Assembly: GCA_003233455.1 (NCBI GenBank)
Contig: QILQ01000014.1
Location: 1 to 36,403, forward strand
Direction: 5' to 3'
Length of the DNA stretch: 36,403 nucleotides
DNA from: Candidatus Zambryskiibacteriota bacterium
GTDB lineage: Bacteria > Patescibacteriota > Minisyncoccia > Phycocordibacterales > WO2-35-19
The notes under the pieces are model-generated. The model saw only the letters and a list, made by a program, of their open reading frames with translations. It was not told the DNA's origin and did not search any database. Below, piece by piece: positions 27,728 through 36,403 of the stretch (positions are counted from its first letter, which is position 1; each line of letters begins with the position of its first letter). The position numbers were made by a program, and so were the translations under genes.

Positions 27728-28453
27728 ATGATTTCTCAAATTAAAAAAATATTGAAAAGAATTAACCCGTTTCGCTTTTTAGCTAAAACTTACCTAAACA
27801 AAATAAATTATAAAGAATACAAAAAACCAACATTTGGAACATTTAACGAACGACCAATAGAATATCGTTTTGTGTTTGAACAAATATCAGAATTTTATCC
27901 AAAAAAAATACTTGATGTAGGTACTGGAATAACAGCCTTACCTAGTCTTATGGCAAATTGCGGATGCGAAGTAACAGCTATAGACAATATAAAAGATTAT
28001 TGGATTTTTGGCATGTTTAACAGGCATTATCATATAATAGATGATGATATAACTAAAACAAAATTAAATGAAAAATTTGATATGATAACCTGTGTAAGCA
28101 CTCTTGAACATATTGAGAAGTACAACCAAGCTGTAGACAATATGTTTAAATTACTAAAAAAAGGAGGTTATTTAATACTCACTTTTCCATATAATGAAAA
28201 CAAATATATAGAAAATATTTACAAATCACCAAAATCAAACGTAAAAAAGATACTTTCTTACAAAACTAGTGTCTATTCAAGAAGTAATTTAGAATATTGG
28301 TTAAATAATAATAATGCGAAAATAATCAAACAAGAATACTGGCAATTTTTTACTGGTGATTATTGGACAGAAGGAAAAATAATTTTACCACCCCAAAAAA
28401 CTACTGCCAAAGATAAACATCAAATTTCTTGCATATTATTACACAAAAAATAA
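27728..28453 (+). CDS. Class I SAM-dependent methyltransferase
   Basis: 241 aa; KILDVGTGITALPSLMANCGCEVTAID, DMITCVSTLEHI, LLKKGGYLILTFPY. Confidence 0.85.
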   Translation: MISQIKKILKRINPFRFLAKTYLNKINYKEYKKPTFGTFNERPIEYRFVFEQISEFYPKKILDVGTGITALPSLMANCGCEVTAIDNIKDYWIFGMFNRHYHIIDDDITKTKLNEKFDMITCVSTLEHIEKYNQAVDNMFKLLKKGGYLILTFPYNENKYIENIYKSPKSNVKKILSYKTSVYSRSNLEYWLNNNNAKIIKQEYWQFFTGDYWTEGKIILPPQKTTAKDKHQISCILLHKK

Positions 28454-28456
28454 AAA

Positions 28457-29632
28457 ATGTTGCGAAAAGTAATTTACAAAGCAAAAAAAATAAAAGAAGA
28501 ATTTTTTGTTTATCAAACATTTCCAGAATTGAAAAAAAAACAATTAATTTATGAAGATAAGGTGCATCTTGAAGCAGCGATAAATTGGTTATGTACTGCT
28601 CAAAAGACATCAAATTGTGATGGAGTCTTGGCTTTATATAATCTTCTCAAAAAAAAATGGGGAGAGCCTTATAGAGAAACTACTGGATATATCATTCCAA
28701 CTTTTATCAATTACAGCAAAATCACTGGTAATAAAGAATTTGAAAGAAGAGCTTTGGCTATGGGTGAATGGTTGTTTAAAGAACAATTATCCGACGGAGC
28801 CTACGGTGAAAAAACAAAAAATAGTTCCATAAGAAAAAAAGTGTTTAATACGGGACAAATAATGCTTGGATTATGCAACTTATATGATTATACAAAAGAG
28901 GAAAAATTCCTTTTAACTACGATTAGATCGGCTAATTGGCTCATTTCCATTCAAGAAAAGGACGGGAGATGGGAAAAAGACACGACAAAAGGGGCAAAAA
29001 CTTACCATTCACGAGTAGCTTGGCCACTCCTTGAGCTATATAAAAGAACAGGAGATATAAAATTTAAAGTTGCCGCAGAAAAAAATCTTGAATGGGTTTT
29101 GAAACAACAAAACAAAAATGGTTGGTTTGAAAATTGTAGTTTATCAGAACCAACAAAACCATGGACTCACTTGATAGCCTACACAATACGTGGGTTGATT
29201 GAGAGCTCTACCCTACTTCAATCAGAAGAAATATTTGAAAAAGGATATGAAGCGGCTTCTGCAATGCTTTCTTTTTATAAAAAAAACAAAAATAATGATT
29301 TCGATTTTTTACCAGGAACTTTTGATGCATATTGGAATTCAACAGACAATTACAGTTGTTTGACAGGTGATGCTCAAATTGCAATAATATGGCTAAAGAT
29401 TTGGAATATAACGAATGAGAAGCGTTTTAAAAATGGAGCTAATCATATGATAAACCAAATAAAAGAAACCCAAATTATAAATTCACCACACGAGGAAATA
29501 GTTGGAGGTATAGCAGGTTCTTACCCATACCACGGAGAATACGCTAGATTCTCTATGCTAAATTGGGCAACAAAATTTTTTATTGATGCGTTAATATTAA
29601 AAACAAATAAAAATATTCAGCTTCTCTCTTAA
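28457..29632 (+). CDS. (alpha/alpha)-toroid protein of unknown function
   Basis: 391 aa; repeated helical-hairpin motifs ALAMGEWLFKEQLSDGAYGE, SANWLISIQEKDGRWEKDT, NLEWVLKQQNKNGWFENC. Confidence 0.6.
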   Translation: MLRKVIYKAKKIKEEFFVYQTFPELKKKQLIYEDKVHLEAAINWLCTAQKTSNCDGVLALYNLLKKKWGEPYRETTGYIIPTFINYSKITGNKEFERRALAMGEWLFKEQLSDGAYGEKTKNSSIRKKVFNTGQIMLGLCNLYDYTKEEKFLLTTIRSANWLISIQEKDGRWEKDTTKGAKTYHSRVAWPLLELYKRTGDIKFKVAAEKNLEWVLKQQNKNGWFENCSLSEPTKPWTHLIAYTIRGLIESSTLLQSEEIFEKGYEAASAMLSFYKKNKNNDFDFLPGTFDAYWNSTDNYSCLTGDAQIAIIWLKIWNITNEKRFKNGANHMINQIKETQIINSPHEEIVGGIAGSYPYHGEYARFSMLNWATKFFIDALILKTNKNIQLLS

Positions 29633-29640
29633 ATTTTCTA

Positions 29641-31530
29641 ATGGTACCTAAAATATTTAAAAAAATTATTCCTATCTATATCAAGATAAAAGTCTTGGAA
29701 TTTTTAATCCAAATAAAACAAATACCAAAAATTATAACAGCCAAAAAACTTGGTATAAAATTTGTTCGCCCAAACTATCTCTTTAAAGATGTTTTTGATA
29801 ATAATAGCGTCATAGTTGACGTTGGTTGTGGTTCCGATGCAGATTTCTCAATATATATGATAGAAAAATATAACCTTAAATCAATCGCCATTGACCCCAC
29901 CATAAAACATAAAGATAGTTTGGCGAAAATATCAAAAAATAATAATGGTTTATTTAGACATATTTTAGCCGCTATAAGTTCAAAAGACGGAGAAATAAAT
30001 TTTAATGAAAGTATTGAAAATATGAGTGGTTCACTTCTAAAAAGCCACAGAAATATAAAAAATGGAACAAGTAAACAATATCCAGTTAAATCAATCAGTT
30101 TAAAAATGTTGCCAAGTGTTTTGAGTTTAGACAAAATTAAGTACATTAAACTTGACTTAGAAGGAGCTGAATATGATTTAATTAAAAATCTTAAAAAAGA
30201 AGATGTGGAAAAATACAATCAGATTTTTATTGAATTTCATCACCATTGTCTGCCACAATATTCAAAAAAAGATACATTCACCTGTGTACAAAACATCATT
30301 TCTCTTGATTTCAATTCTTTCACTTTGGATAATCATAATTTTTTGTTTTATAGAAGCAAAAAAATAAAACATTCTAAGACAGAAAGATTTAAAGTTGTTC
30401 TTGAACAATATGTTATTCCTCATTATCGAGTATCAGTTTATAGAGAACTTTCAAAACAAGTTGATCTTGTGATAGTGGCGAGTAAAAATAAGAAAGTCGA
30501 CGGTTTACATAATGCAAAAGAAAATCTACCATTTCAAAGTGTTTATCTAGAAGCAAAACCAGAGACAAATCTTTATCATCCAGAAATATTTAAAGTGATT
30601 GAAGATTATAATGCAGATGTATTGATATCTTTAAGCTCTTCTTTAGACCTAATGCTTAATAATAAAGATGCTTTAGACATAATAAAACACAAACAATTAA
30701 ATATAATATGGACAGGGTGTGATGGTTATGCAGTCAGATATTTTAAGCTAAATCTCATTCTTAATCTTATTCATCCAAAGAGAATTATAAGGACTCTAAA
30801 AGAAATTAGAGCTAAATCAAGAGTTGATCATTTTCTTCCCTATTCTAGTCATTCATCAGAATATTTACAAAAAAGACTTTTTGTGCCTAAATACAAAATT
30901 ACAGTTGCTCATAATGCTATAGATACCAGTATTTTGCGGAAAGAATTTATAGAGTGGCAAAAAAATGATTCAAAGAGAGTACCTTATAGAATAGTTTTTG
31001 TTGGAAGATTAGTACCAAGGAAAAATATTGACCTACTCATAGAAGCATTCAAAAATATTTTAAATATTTATCCGAAGGCAAGTTTGAAAATCATTGGGGA
31101 AGGTTCTGATATGGATAATCTAAAAAACATTGCAGAAAAACTTGATGTTGCAGAAAAAGTAAATTTTATTGGTGGTATATATGACGATAAAATACTAGCT
31201 AATCATCTACTAAAAGCTTCTCTTTTTGTAATGCCTTCTGTTGGAGGTTTGGGATTTAATAGTGCCATGGCCTGTGCCCTACCTATCATATACACCCATG
31301 CAGATGGTACAGAAAAAGATATTTTTAAAGAAGGAGTAAATGGGTGGTTTTTTAATGGAAGTTTAAGAGATCTTACTGAAAAAATAAAATTAGCTTTTAA
31401 AAATCCTGAAAAACTTCTAAAAATGGGGCTTTATTCAGAAAAACTAATAACAGAAGAGATTACGATTAAAAATATGGTTAAAAACTATATGAAAGCCATA
31501 AACAAAGTTTCTAAAAATAAAAGGAAATGA
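29641..31530 (+). CDS. Fusion: N-terminal FkbM-type methyltransferase + C-terminal GT4 glycosyltransferase
   Basis: 629 aa; N-term VIVDVGCGSDADFSIYMIEKYNLKSIAIDP...IKLDLEGAEYDLI; C-term RIVFVGRLVPRKNIDLLIEAF...FVMPSVGGLGFNSAMACALPII. Confidence 0.88.
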   Translation: MVPKIFKKIIPIYIKIKVLEFLIQIKQIPKIITAKKLGIKFVRPNYLFKDVFDNNSVIVDVGCGSDADFSIYMIEKYNLKSIAIDPTIKHKDSLAKISKNNNGLFRHILAAISSKDGEINFNESIENMSGSLLKSHRNIKNGTSKQYPVKSISLKMLPSVLSLDKIKYIKLDLEGAEYDLIKNLKKEDVEKYNQIFIEFHHHCLPQYSKKDTFTCVQNIISLDFNSFTLDNHNFLFYRSKKIKHSKTERFKVVLEQYVIPHYRVSVYRELSKQVDLVIVASKNKKVDGLHNAKENLPFQSVYLEAKPETNLYHPEIFKVIEDYNADVLISLSSSLDLMLNNKDALDIIKHKQLNIIWTGCDGYAVRYFKLNLILNLIHPKRIIRTLKEIRAKSRVDHFLPYSSHSSEYLQKRLFVPKYKITVAHNAIDTSILRKEFIEWQKNDSKRVPYRIVFVGRLVPRKNIDLLIEAFKNILNIYPKASLKIIGEGSDMDNLKNIAEKLDVAEKVNFIGGIYDDKILANHLLKASLFVMPSVGGLGFNSAMACALPIIYTHADGTEKDIFKEGVNGWFFNGSLRDLTEKIKLAFKNPEKLLKMGLYSEKLITEEITIKNMVKNYMKAINKVSKNKRK

Positions 31531-32636
31531 AAGGAAAAATAAAAATTATCAATATTGTCGGAGCAAGACCTAATTTTATGAAGATTGCCCCTCTTTTTCG
31601 CACCTACAAAAAATATCCACAAATAGATCCAATACTTGTACATACCAACCAGCACTCGGATAAAAAAATGTCTGGAAATTTCTTCAAGTCTCTTTCAATA
31701 CCTACCCCTAACTATACATTGAAAATTGATAAGACTTCTCCTGTTTCTACTATAGCAACCATAATGCAAAATCTTGAATCTATATTTAAAAAAATCAAGC
31801 CTGATTTGGTAATTGTTGTTGGAGACGTAAATTCAACTTTAGCAGCCGCTCTTACAGCAAATAAGATGCAAATAAAAGTAGCTCATGTAGAAGCAGGTCT
31901 TCGAAGCAAAGATTGTAGTATGCCAGAAGAGATAAATAGAATATTAGTAGATCATATTTCTGATATGCTTTTTGTTACTGAAGAAGCAGGAGTTACAAAT
32001 CTTAAAAAAGAAGGTGTAGAAAAATCAAAAATATTTTTTACCGGAAATGTAATGATAGATAATCTAATATCTATGATGCCTCAAATAGATTCACCCCCAA
32101 CAAAACAAACTAAACTTATGAGTAAACCTTATATAGTGGTAACTATACATCGACCAATAAACGTAGATACAAGAGAAAAATTGCTTCTTCTCAAAAAAAT
32201 ATTCGAGAAAATCATAAGCTTAACCGGATTGGAAATTATATTTCCTATACACCCTCGCACTAGGAATAATCTAAAAAATCATAATCTTTTAGATGATATA
32301 CTTACCATAAAAAGACTTACTTTAGTAGAACCTATGAACTATGTAAATTTTGTAAAACTTGTAAAAAATAGCTCTCTGGTTCTTACAGACTCTGGAGGAA
32401 TTCAAGAAGAAGCAGCTTACCTTAAGATACCAACCATAACTCTTAGAGACTCAACAGAAAGACCCTCTACAATTAAGTGTGGAGCTAATATTCTCCATTC
32501 TGTTAAGGATATTAATGATCTCATAAAGAAAATAAAATTAATAATAAATAAAAACCATGATTCAATAAAAGATATACCCCTTAATGACGGCAAAGCCAGC
32601 CAGAGAATAGTAAATGCTATAATTCACTCTTTTTAA
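31527..32636 (+). CDS. wecB: UDP-N-acetylglucosamine 2-epimerase (non-hydrolysing)
   Basis: 369 aa; GARPNFMKIAPLFRTY, VVGDVNSTLAAALTA, HVEAGLRS, EEINRILVDHISDMLFVTEE, LTDSGGIQEEAAYL. Confidence 0.96.
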   Translation: MKGKIKIINIVGARPNFMKIAPLFRTYKKYPQIDPILVHTNQHSDKKMSGNFFKSLSIPTPNYTLKIDKTSPVSTIATIMQNLESIFKKIKPDLVIVVGDVNSTLAAALTANKMQIKVAHVEAGLRSKDCSMPEEINRILVDHISDMLFVTEEAGVTNLKKEGVEKSKIFFTGNVMIDNLISMMPQIDSPPTKQTKLMSKPYIVVTIHRPINVDTREKLLLLKKIFEKIISLTGLEIIFPIHPRTRNNLKNHNLLDDILTIKRLTLVEPMNYVNFVKLVKNSSLVLTDSGGIQEEAAYLKIPTITLRDSTERPSTIKCGANILHSVKDINDLIKKIKLIINKNHDSIKDIPLNDGKASQRIVNAIIHSF

Positions 32637-32641
32637 ATAAA

Positions 32642-33598
32642 ATGAAAATACACATAACTTCACTTTTTGATAAAAATTACTTAGTCAGAGCTCTAGCTCT
32701 GTACAACTCTCTTATAGCATTCGAGCCTAAATTACAATTTTGGTTTCTTTGTCTTGATGATGATTCATTGAAAGTTTTAAAATTGATGAATTTAAAAAAT
32801 GTTTCAGCCATATCTCTTGATGAGCTAAAAGATCAAGAACTTTTAGAGACAAAAAGTAGTCGTAATGCAGGAGAATTTGCTTTTACTTCAAAATCAGCTT
32901 TTATCTATTTCTTATTTCAAAGCAATCGGGTGGAAGAAAATGATGGTCTTGTATTTTCAGATGCTGATATTCTCTTTTTTTACTCTCCATATATAATCTT
33001 CAATAAAATGTCAAACGGAAACTACTCAATAGGAATCACTCCCCACAAATTCCCCAGAAAGAAAAAATATTTAAATAAAAAAGTTGGGAAATACAACGCT
33101 GGTCTTATTTTTTTCATAAATACAACTGAATCAAGAAAATGTGTTGCTAGATGGAGAACCCAATGTATAGAATGGTGTTACTTGCGTTACGAAAACGGTA
33201 GATTAGGAGATCAAATGTATCTAAATGATTGGATAAAAAAATATGTGGGTGTTTATGAAATAAAGGAAAAAGGTGTAAATCTCGGCTCTTGGAATGTAGG
33301 AAATTATTCAATCTCTAAAAAAACTTCTGGTAACATAATGGTTGATAATGAACCACTAGTATGTTATCATTTTCATGGTTTGGGAATGTATCTTAAAAAA
33401 AATTCCTCTATATCTTTTCTTCCTATAAGTGTATATAATGACAGGATATACGCTCTATATGTAGAAGCAATAAAGAAATCGCTCCTGCAAGTGCGGGAGG
33501 TTTGGCATGATTGGCAACTAGGATTTATAAAAAACCCTGGTTTGCTTCGGCTTGTTAAGCAAAAAATTCAAAAAACTCTAAGAGAAACCCTAAAATGA
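32642..33598 (+). CDS. GT-A-type glycosyltransferase
   Basis: 318 aa; LVFSDADILFFYSP (DXD), YNAGLIFF, GDQMYLNDW. Confidence 0.75.
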   Translation: MKIHITSLFDKNYLVRALALYNSLIAFEPKLQFWFLCLDDDSLKVLKLMNLKNVSAISLDELKDQELLETKSSRNAGEFAFTSKSAFIYFLFQSNRVEENDGLVFSDADILFFYSPYIIFNKMSNGNYSIGITPHKFPRKKKYLNKKVGKYNAGLIFFINTTESRKCVARWRTQCIEWCYLRYENGRLGDQMYLNDWIKKYVGVYEIKEKGVNLGSWNVGNYSISKKTSGNIMVDNEPLVCYHFHGLGMYLKKNSSISFLPISVYNDRIYALYVEAIKKSLLQVREVWHDWQLGFIKNPGLLRLVKQKIQKTLRETLK

Positions 33599-34503
33599 GA
33601 AATCGAATTGTAATAACAGGAGGATCTGGTTTTATTGGATCACATCTCGTTGAAAACCTTATAAAAGCAGGCTTTGACGATATAGTGGTTCTTGATAAAA
33701 AATGTTCAAAAATCAAAACAAAAGGAGTAAAAAGAGTAAATTGCGATATTTTTGAGAACACAAGACAACTTCAGACCCATATTCATAATAAAGATATCGT
33801 CGTTCATCTAGCATGTTCTAGTATGCCGGCAAGCTCATCTGAAGAAGTTCAACAAAATCATAGCGAAATTGCCCATTCCTTGCTACAAATATGTGCTAAA
33901 AAGGGAGTTCGTAAGTTTATTTTCTCATCTTCTGGTGGTACAGTTTATGGGGAAGGATTAAACAAGGATCATCTTGAATCGGACTACCTACTACACACCA
34001 CAAACCCATACGCAACAGCAAAAGTAGCTATGGAAAAACTGGTAGGAATGTATGATATTAATGGCATGACCACAGTGATTCTTAGAATTGCAAATCCCTA
34101 CGGCAGAAAACTGCTTGCAAACGAACAACTTGGAGCAGTAGATGTATTTCTTCGTCGCGCCATGATGAATAAACCTATTATGATATGGGGGGATGGCAGT
34201 TTGATTCGTGATTACATCCATATTGACGATGTTGTATCATTCTTCTTGAGAGCAATCAAAGGAGAAAATGTCCATCACGGCATTTATAATGTGGGTTCTG
34301 GAACTGGAACAAGTCTCAAAGAAATCGTAAAACTTGTTGAGATGGTAACTCGCCACAAGGTTTGCGTTGAGTATTTACCGGCACGTTTTGTTGATGTTTT
34401 ACGAAATGTCTTGAATATAGAAAAAGCCTGCTCCACAGGTTGGAGACCTGTTTACGACCTCACAACGGGTATACAAAAGTTGTATGAAGATTTAAGGAAA
34501 TAA
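33595..34503 (+). CDS. NAD-dependent sugar epimerase/dehydratase (GalE-like SDR)
   Basis: 302 aa; ITGGSGFIGSHLVENL, SSSGGTVYGE, NPYATAKVAME, RDYIHIDDVV. Confidence 0.93.
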   Translation: MRNRIVITGGSGFIGSHLVENLIKAGFDDIVVLDKKCSKIKTKGVKRVNCDIFENTRQLQTHIHNKDIVVHLACSSMPASSSEEVQQNHSEIAHSLLQICAKKGVRKFIFSSSGGTVYGEGLNKDHLESDYLLHTTNPYATAKVAMEKLVGMYDINGMTTVILRIANPYGRKLLANEQLGAVDVFLRRAMMNKPIMIWGDGSLIRDYIHIDDVVSFFLRAIKGENVHHGIYNVGSGTGTSLKEIVKLVEMVTRHKVCVEYLPARFVDVLRNVLNIEKACSTGWRPVYDLTTGIQKLYEDLRK

Positions 34504-34544
34504 TATGGCTTTCTTTTAATCACTCCAGCTATTATACTAAAAAT

Positions 34545-35243
34545 ATGAACCCAATAAGAAAAACTATTCAAAAAACGGGATTTGATTTACATCGGTATAG
34601 ACCCCAGATAGATAAACTTTCTTACTTACAGACTTTTGACCTTCAGACCATTTTAGATATAGGAGCTAATGTTGGACAGTTTGCATTGGAAATCAGGCAA
34701 ACATTACCCGAAGCTCAAATATATTCCTTTGAACCAATCAAAGAATGTTTTAAAAAACTTGAAGAAATTATAGAGAGTGATAAAAATTTTAAGGCTTTTA
34801 ATTTTGCTTTGGGAGATAAAAATGAAAATTTAAAAATGAATAAAAGCTCTTATACTCCAAGTTCTTCAATTTTAGAAATGGCTGAAAGCCATAAAACTTT
34901 TTTTCCTCATACCAAAGAAAATAAACCAGAAAAAATAGAAATAAAAAGATTGGATGATATTGCCCATTCTCTATCTTTATCAAAAGAGCTTTTAATAAAA
35001 GTTGACGTGCAAGGTTTTGAAGACAAAGTGATTGCTGGAGGCATAAAAACATTCAAAAAAGCTAAAGTTGTTTTAATTGAAAATTCTTTTGTAGAGTTAT
35101 ACAAAGGTCAACCTCTTTTTGATGATATTTATCAGAAATTAAAATTTTTAGGTTTCGTTTACAAGGGCAGTTTGCAGGAAAAATTAAGTAAAAAAACAGG
35201 TCAGATAATATCTGAGGATTCCTTATTTATTAAACTTCTATAA
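34545..35243 (+). CDS. FkbM family methyltransferase
   Basis: 232 aa; TILDIGANVGQFALEIRQTLPEAQIYSFEP, LLIKVDVQGFEDKVIAGG. Confidence 0.92.
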   Translation: MNPIRKTIQKTGFDLHRYRPQIDKLSYLQTFDLQTILDIGANVGQFALEIRQTLPEAQIYSFEPIKECFKKLEEIIESDKNFKAFNFALGDKNENLKMNKSSYTPSSSILEMAESHKTFFPHTKENKPEKIEIKRLDDIAHSLSLSKELLIKVDVQGFEDKVIAGGIKTFKKAKVVLIENSFVELYKGQPLFDDIYQKLKFLGFVYKGSLQEKLSKKTGQIISEDSLFIKLL

Positions 35244-35257
35244 TGTTTATAGTTTAG

Positions 35258-35282
35258 GCAGAATAACCTTCTGCTGCTTTTT
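35258..35282 (+). terminator. Putative terminator closing the plus-strand glycan operon
   Basis: gcagaa-taacc-ttctgc followed by a T-run. Confidence 0.55.
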
Positions 35283-35326
35283 TTACTTGTTTTAATTGTT
35301 CAGCAAATAACTTAAATATAATATAG

Positions 35327-35839
35327 TTATACTGTTAAAAAAGTTTTTTTTAGTTTCTTTATAATTGGTAATTGATGGTGCATAATATTTTTAGGTAATT
35401 TCCTCAATGGAAAAAATTTAGCAATATCATTTTCTTCAATCTTTTGTCTTGATTTGATTATAAACACTAAAGAGAATTCATGACCCCTAGAGGATTGTTC
35501 TTTGTTTTTTCCTGAAGTTCTCTCAAACCAATCAAAAAAAATTGCTTTATTAGGGGGTATTTGTATTTCTTTTTTTAATACCCTATTTATTGTATTCTCT
35601 ATTCTCTCTGTTGGTAAATGAACGCACCCGGGTATATGCCAACCATCAAAAAATTTATCTTTACGATATGTAAGAAATATTTCTGGTTCCTGATCTCCAT
35701 TTTTTAAGACTACTATTTCAGCGCATACTGTCCCAAAGACTTTACACCAAATCTCAAATACAGGAAGTGGTGTTGGAAAAGAAATTTTGTTCATTAATTT
35801 TATAAGATCTTTCTGTTCTTGATTTGTTAAAGAATTCAT
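35327..35839 (-). CDS. Nudix-like protein with degenerate Nudix box
   Basis: 170 aa; FLTYRKDKFFDGWHIPGCVHLPTERIENTINRVLKKEIQI has the Nudix layout without a canonical GX5EX7REUXEEXGU. Confidence 0.55.
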   Translation of the reverse strand: MNSLTNQEQKDLIKLMNKISFPTPLPVFEIWCKVFGTVCAEIVVLKNGDQEPEIFLTYRKDKFFDGWHIPGCVHLPTERIENTINRVLKKEIQIPPNKAIFFDWFERTSGKNKEQSSRGHEFSLVFIIKSRQKIEENDIAKFFPLRKLPKNIMHHQLPIIKKLKKTFLTV

Positions 35840-35919
35840 TGCATATAATATAAATAGAATAGTCCTTTAATTATAACCAAATACTAAAATTGGGCAAATT
35901 ATACAAAAACGGGGCTGAC

Positions 35920-36403
35920 TTATTTTTTATTCACTATATTTTGGACTAAATTTTTAGGAGTAAATTTTTCTTGATATAATTTATATCCACTCTCCCCTAT
36001 TTTGTTAGTTAAATCTGGATTGTTTTTTAAATATAATATTTTTTCCGCTAAATCTTTTGGGTCAGCCAGATTGGTAAAAATAACACTCTTATTATTTTCT
36101 AAAATTTCAGAAATAGGTTTAGTCCTAGCGGTAACATAAGGTAAACCCATCGCTAAAGATTCAAAACATTTATGTGGGATGGTTCTCTTTAATCTTTTAT
36201 GATTTTCAAATTGACCGAGAGAAATATGGCATTTGAGCATTTTTTCTCTTAATTCATTAAAGGATAAACTTTCTGATATGAGTTTTAAATTTTTCAATTT
36301 CAAATTTGAAATTTGAAATTTAACATCTTTCTCTAAAAAACCATTTCCTATAATTATAAAATTTATATTTTTATCTTTCAGAATATTAGCCGCTTCAATA
36401 ATA
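35920..36403 (-). CDS. GT4 glycosyltransferase, 5'-truncated by window end
   Basis: ORF track starts at an internal TTG (36303). The frame is open to the window edge (...NFIIIGNGFLEKDVKFQISNLKLKNLKLISE); CFESLAMGLPYVTARTKPISEIL. Confidence 0.85.
   Translation of the reverse strand, partial: IIEAANILKDKNINFIIIGNGFLEKDVKFQISNLKLKNLKLISESLSFNELREKMLKCHISLGQFENHKRLKRTIPHKCFESLAMGLPYVTARTKPISEILENNKSVIFTNLADPKDLAEKILYLKNNPDLTNKIGESGYKLYQEKFTPKNLVQNIVNKK

Noticed and set aside
29775-30218. 147-aa minus-strand ORF
   Set aside because: Antisense to the FkbM-GT4 fusion; no recognisable motif.
1-36403. CRISPR arrays, rRNA or tRNA genes
   Set aside because: No regularly spaced direct repeats, rRNA-like blocks, or tRNA cloverleaf sequences noticed on reading.

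Overview
AT-rich 36.4 kb chromosomal segment. Gene content, compact spacing and weak Shine-Dalgarno use suggest a Candidate Phyla Radiation/Patescibacteria-like bacterium (inference only). Left half, mostly minus strand: a MerR-like HTH gene, a RAYT/Y1 transposase with a 44-bp perfect palindrome, gatB, a MYG1-family gene, an alpha-glucan cluster (GH15, GH57, glycogen-synthase-like GT) with a NYN-domain protein, membrane proteins, Nudix, secA, a 46-aa lysine-rich protein missed by the ORF track, an MNT/HEPN-like pair and an O-antigen-ligase/TPR protein. Right half, plus strand from 20.6 kb: a surface-glycan export and biosynthesis operon (Wzm/Wzt-like ABC transporter, DHQ-synthase-like cyclase + SDR + KdsB-like cytidylyltransferase, glycosyltransferases, four methyltransferase modules, WecB, epimerase). 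Main observations: (1) a 2.15 kb type II restriction-modification module sits between the GT and GH57 genes, flanked by a perfect 92-bp direct repeat that regenerates a 68-bp GT/GH57 gene overlap; (2) its endonuclease gene is split at an A10 tract; (3) a cyclase/SDR/CMP-transferase cassette may make an unusual CMP-activated sugar or carbasugar; (4) several structured intergenic elements look like small RNA genes, notably a GC-rich 82-nt hairpin followed by a terminator at 17.3 kb. All calls come from reading the sequence and ORF translations; no database search was run.
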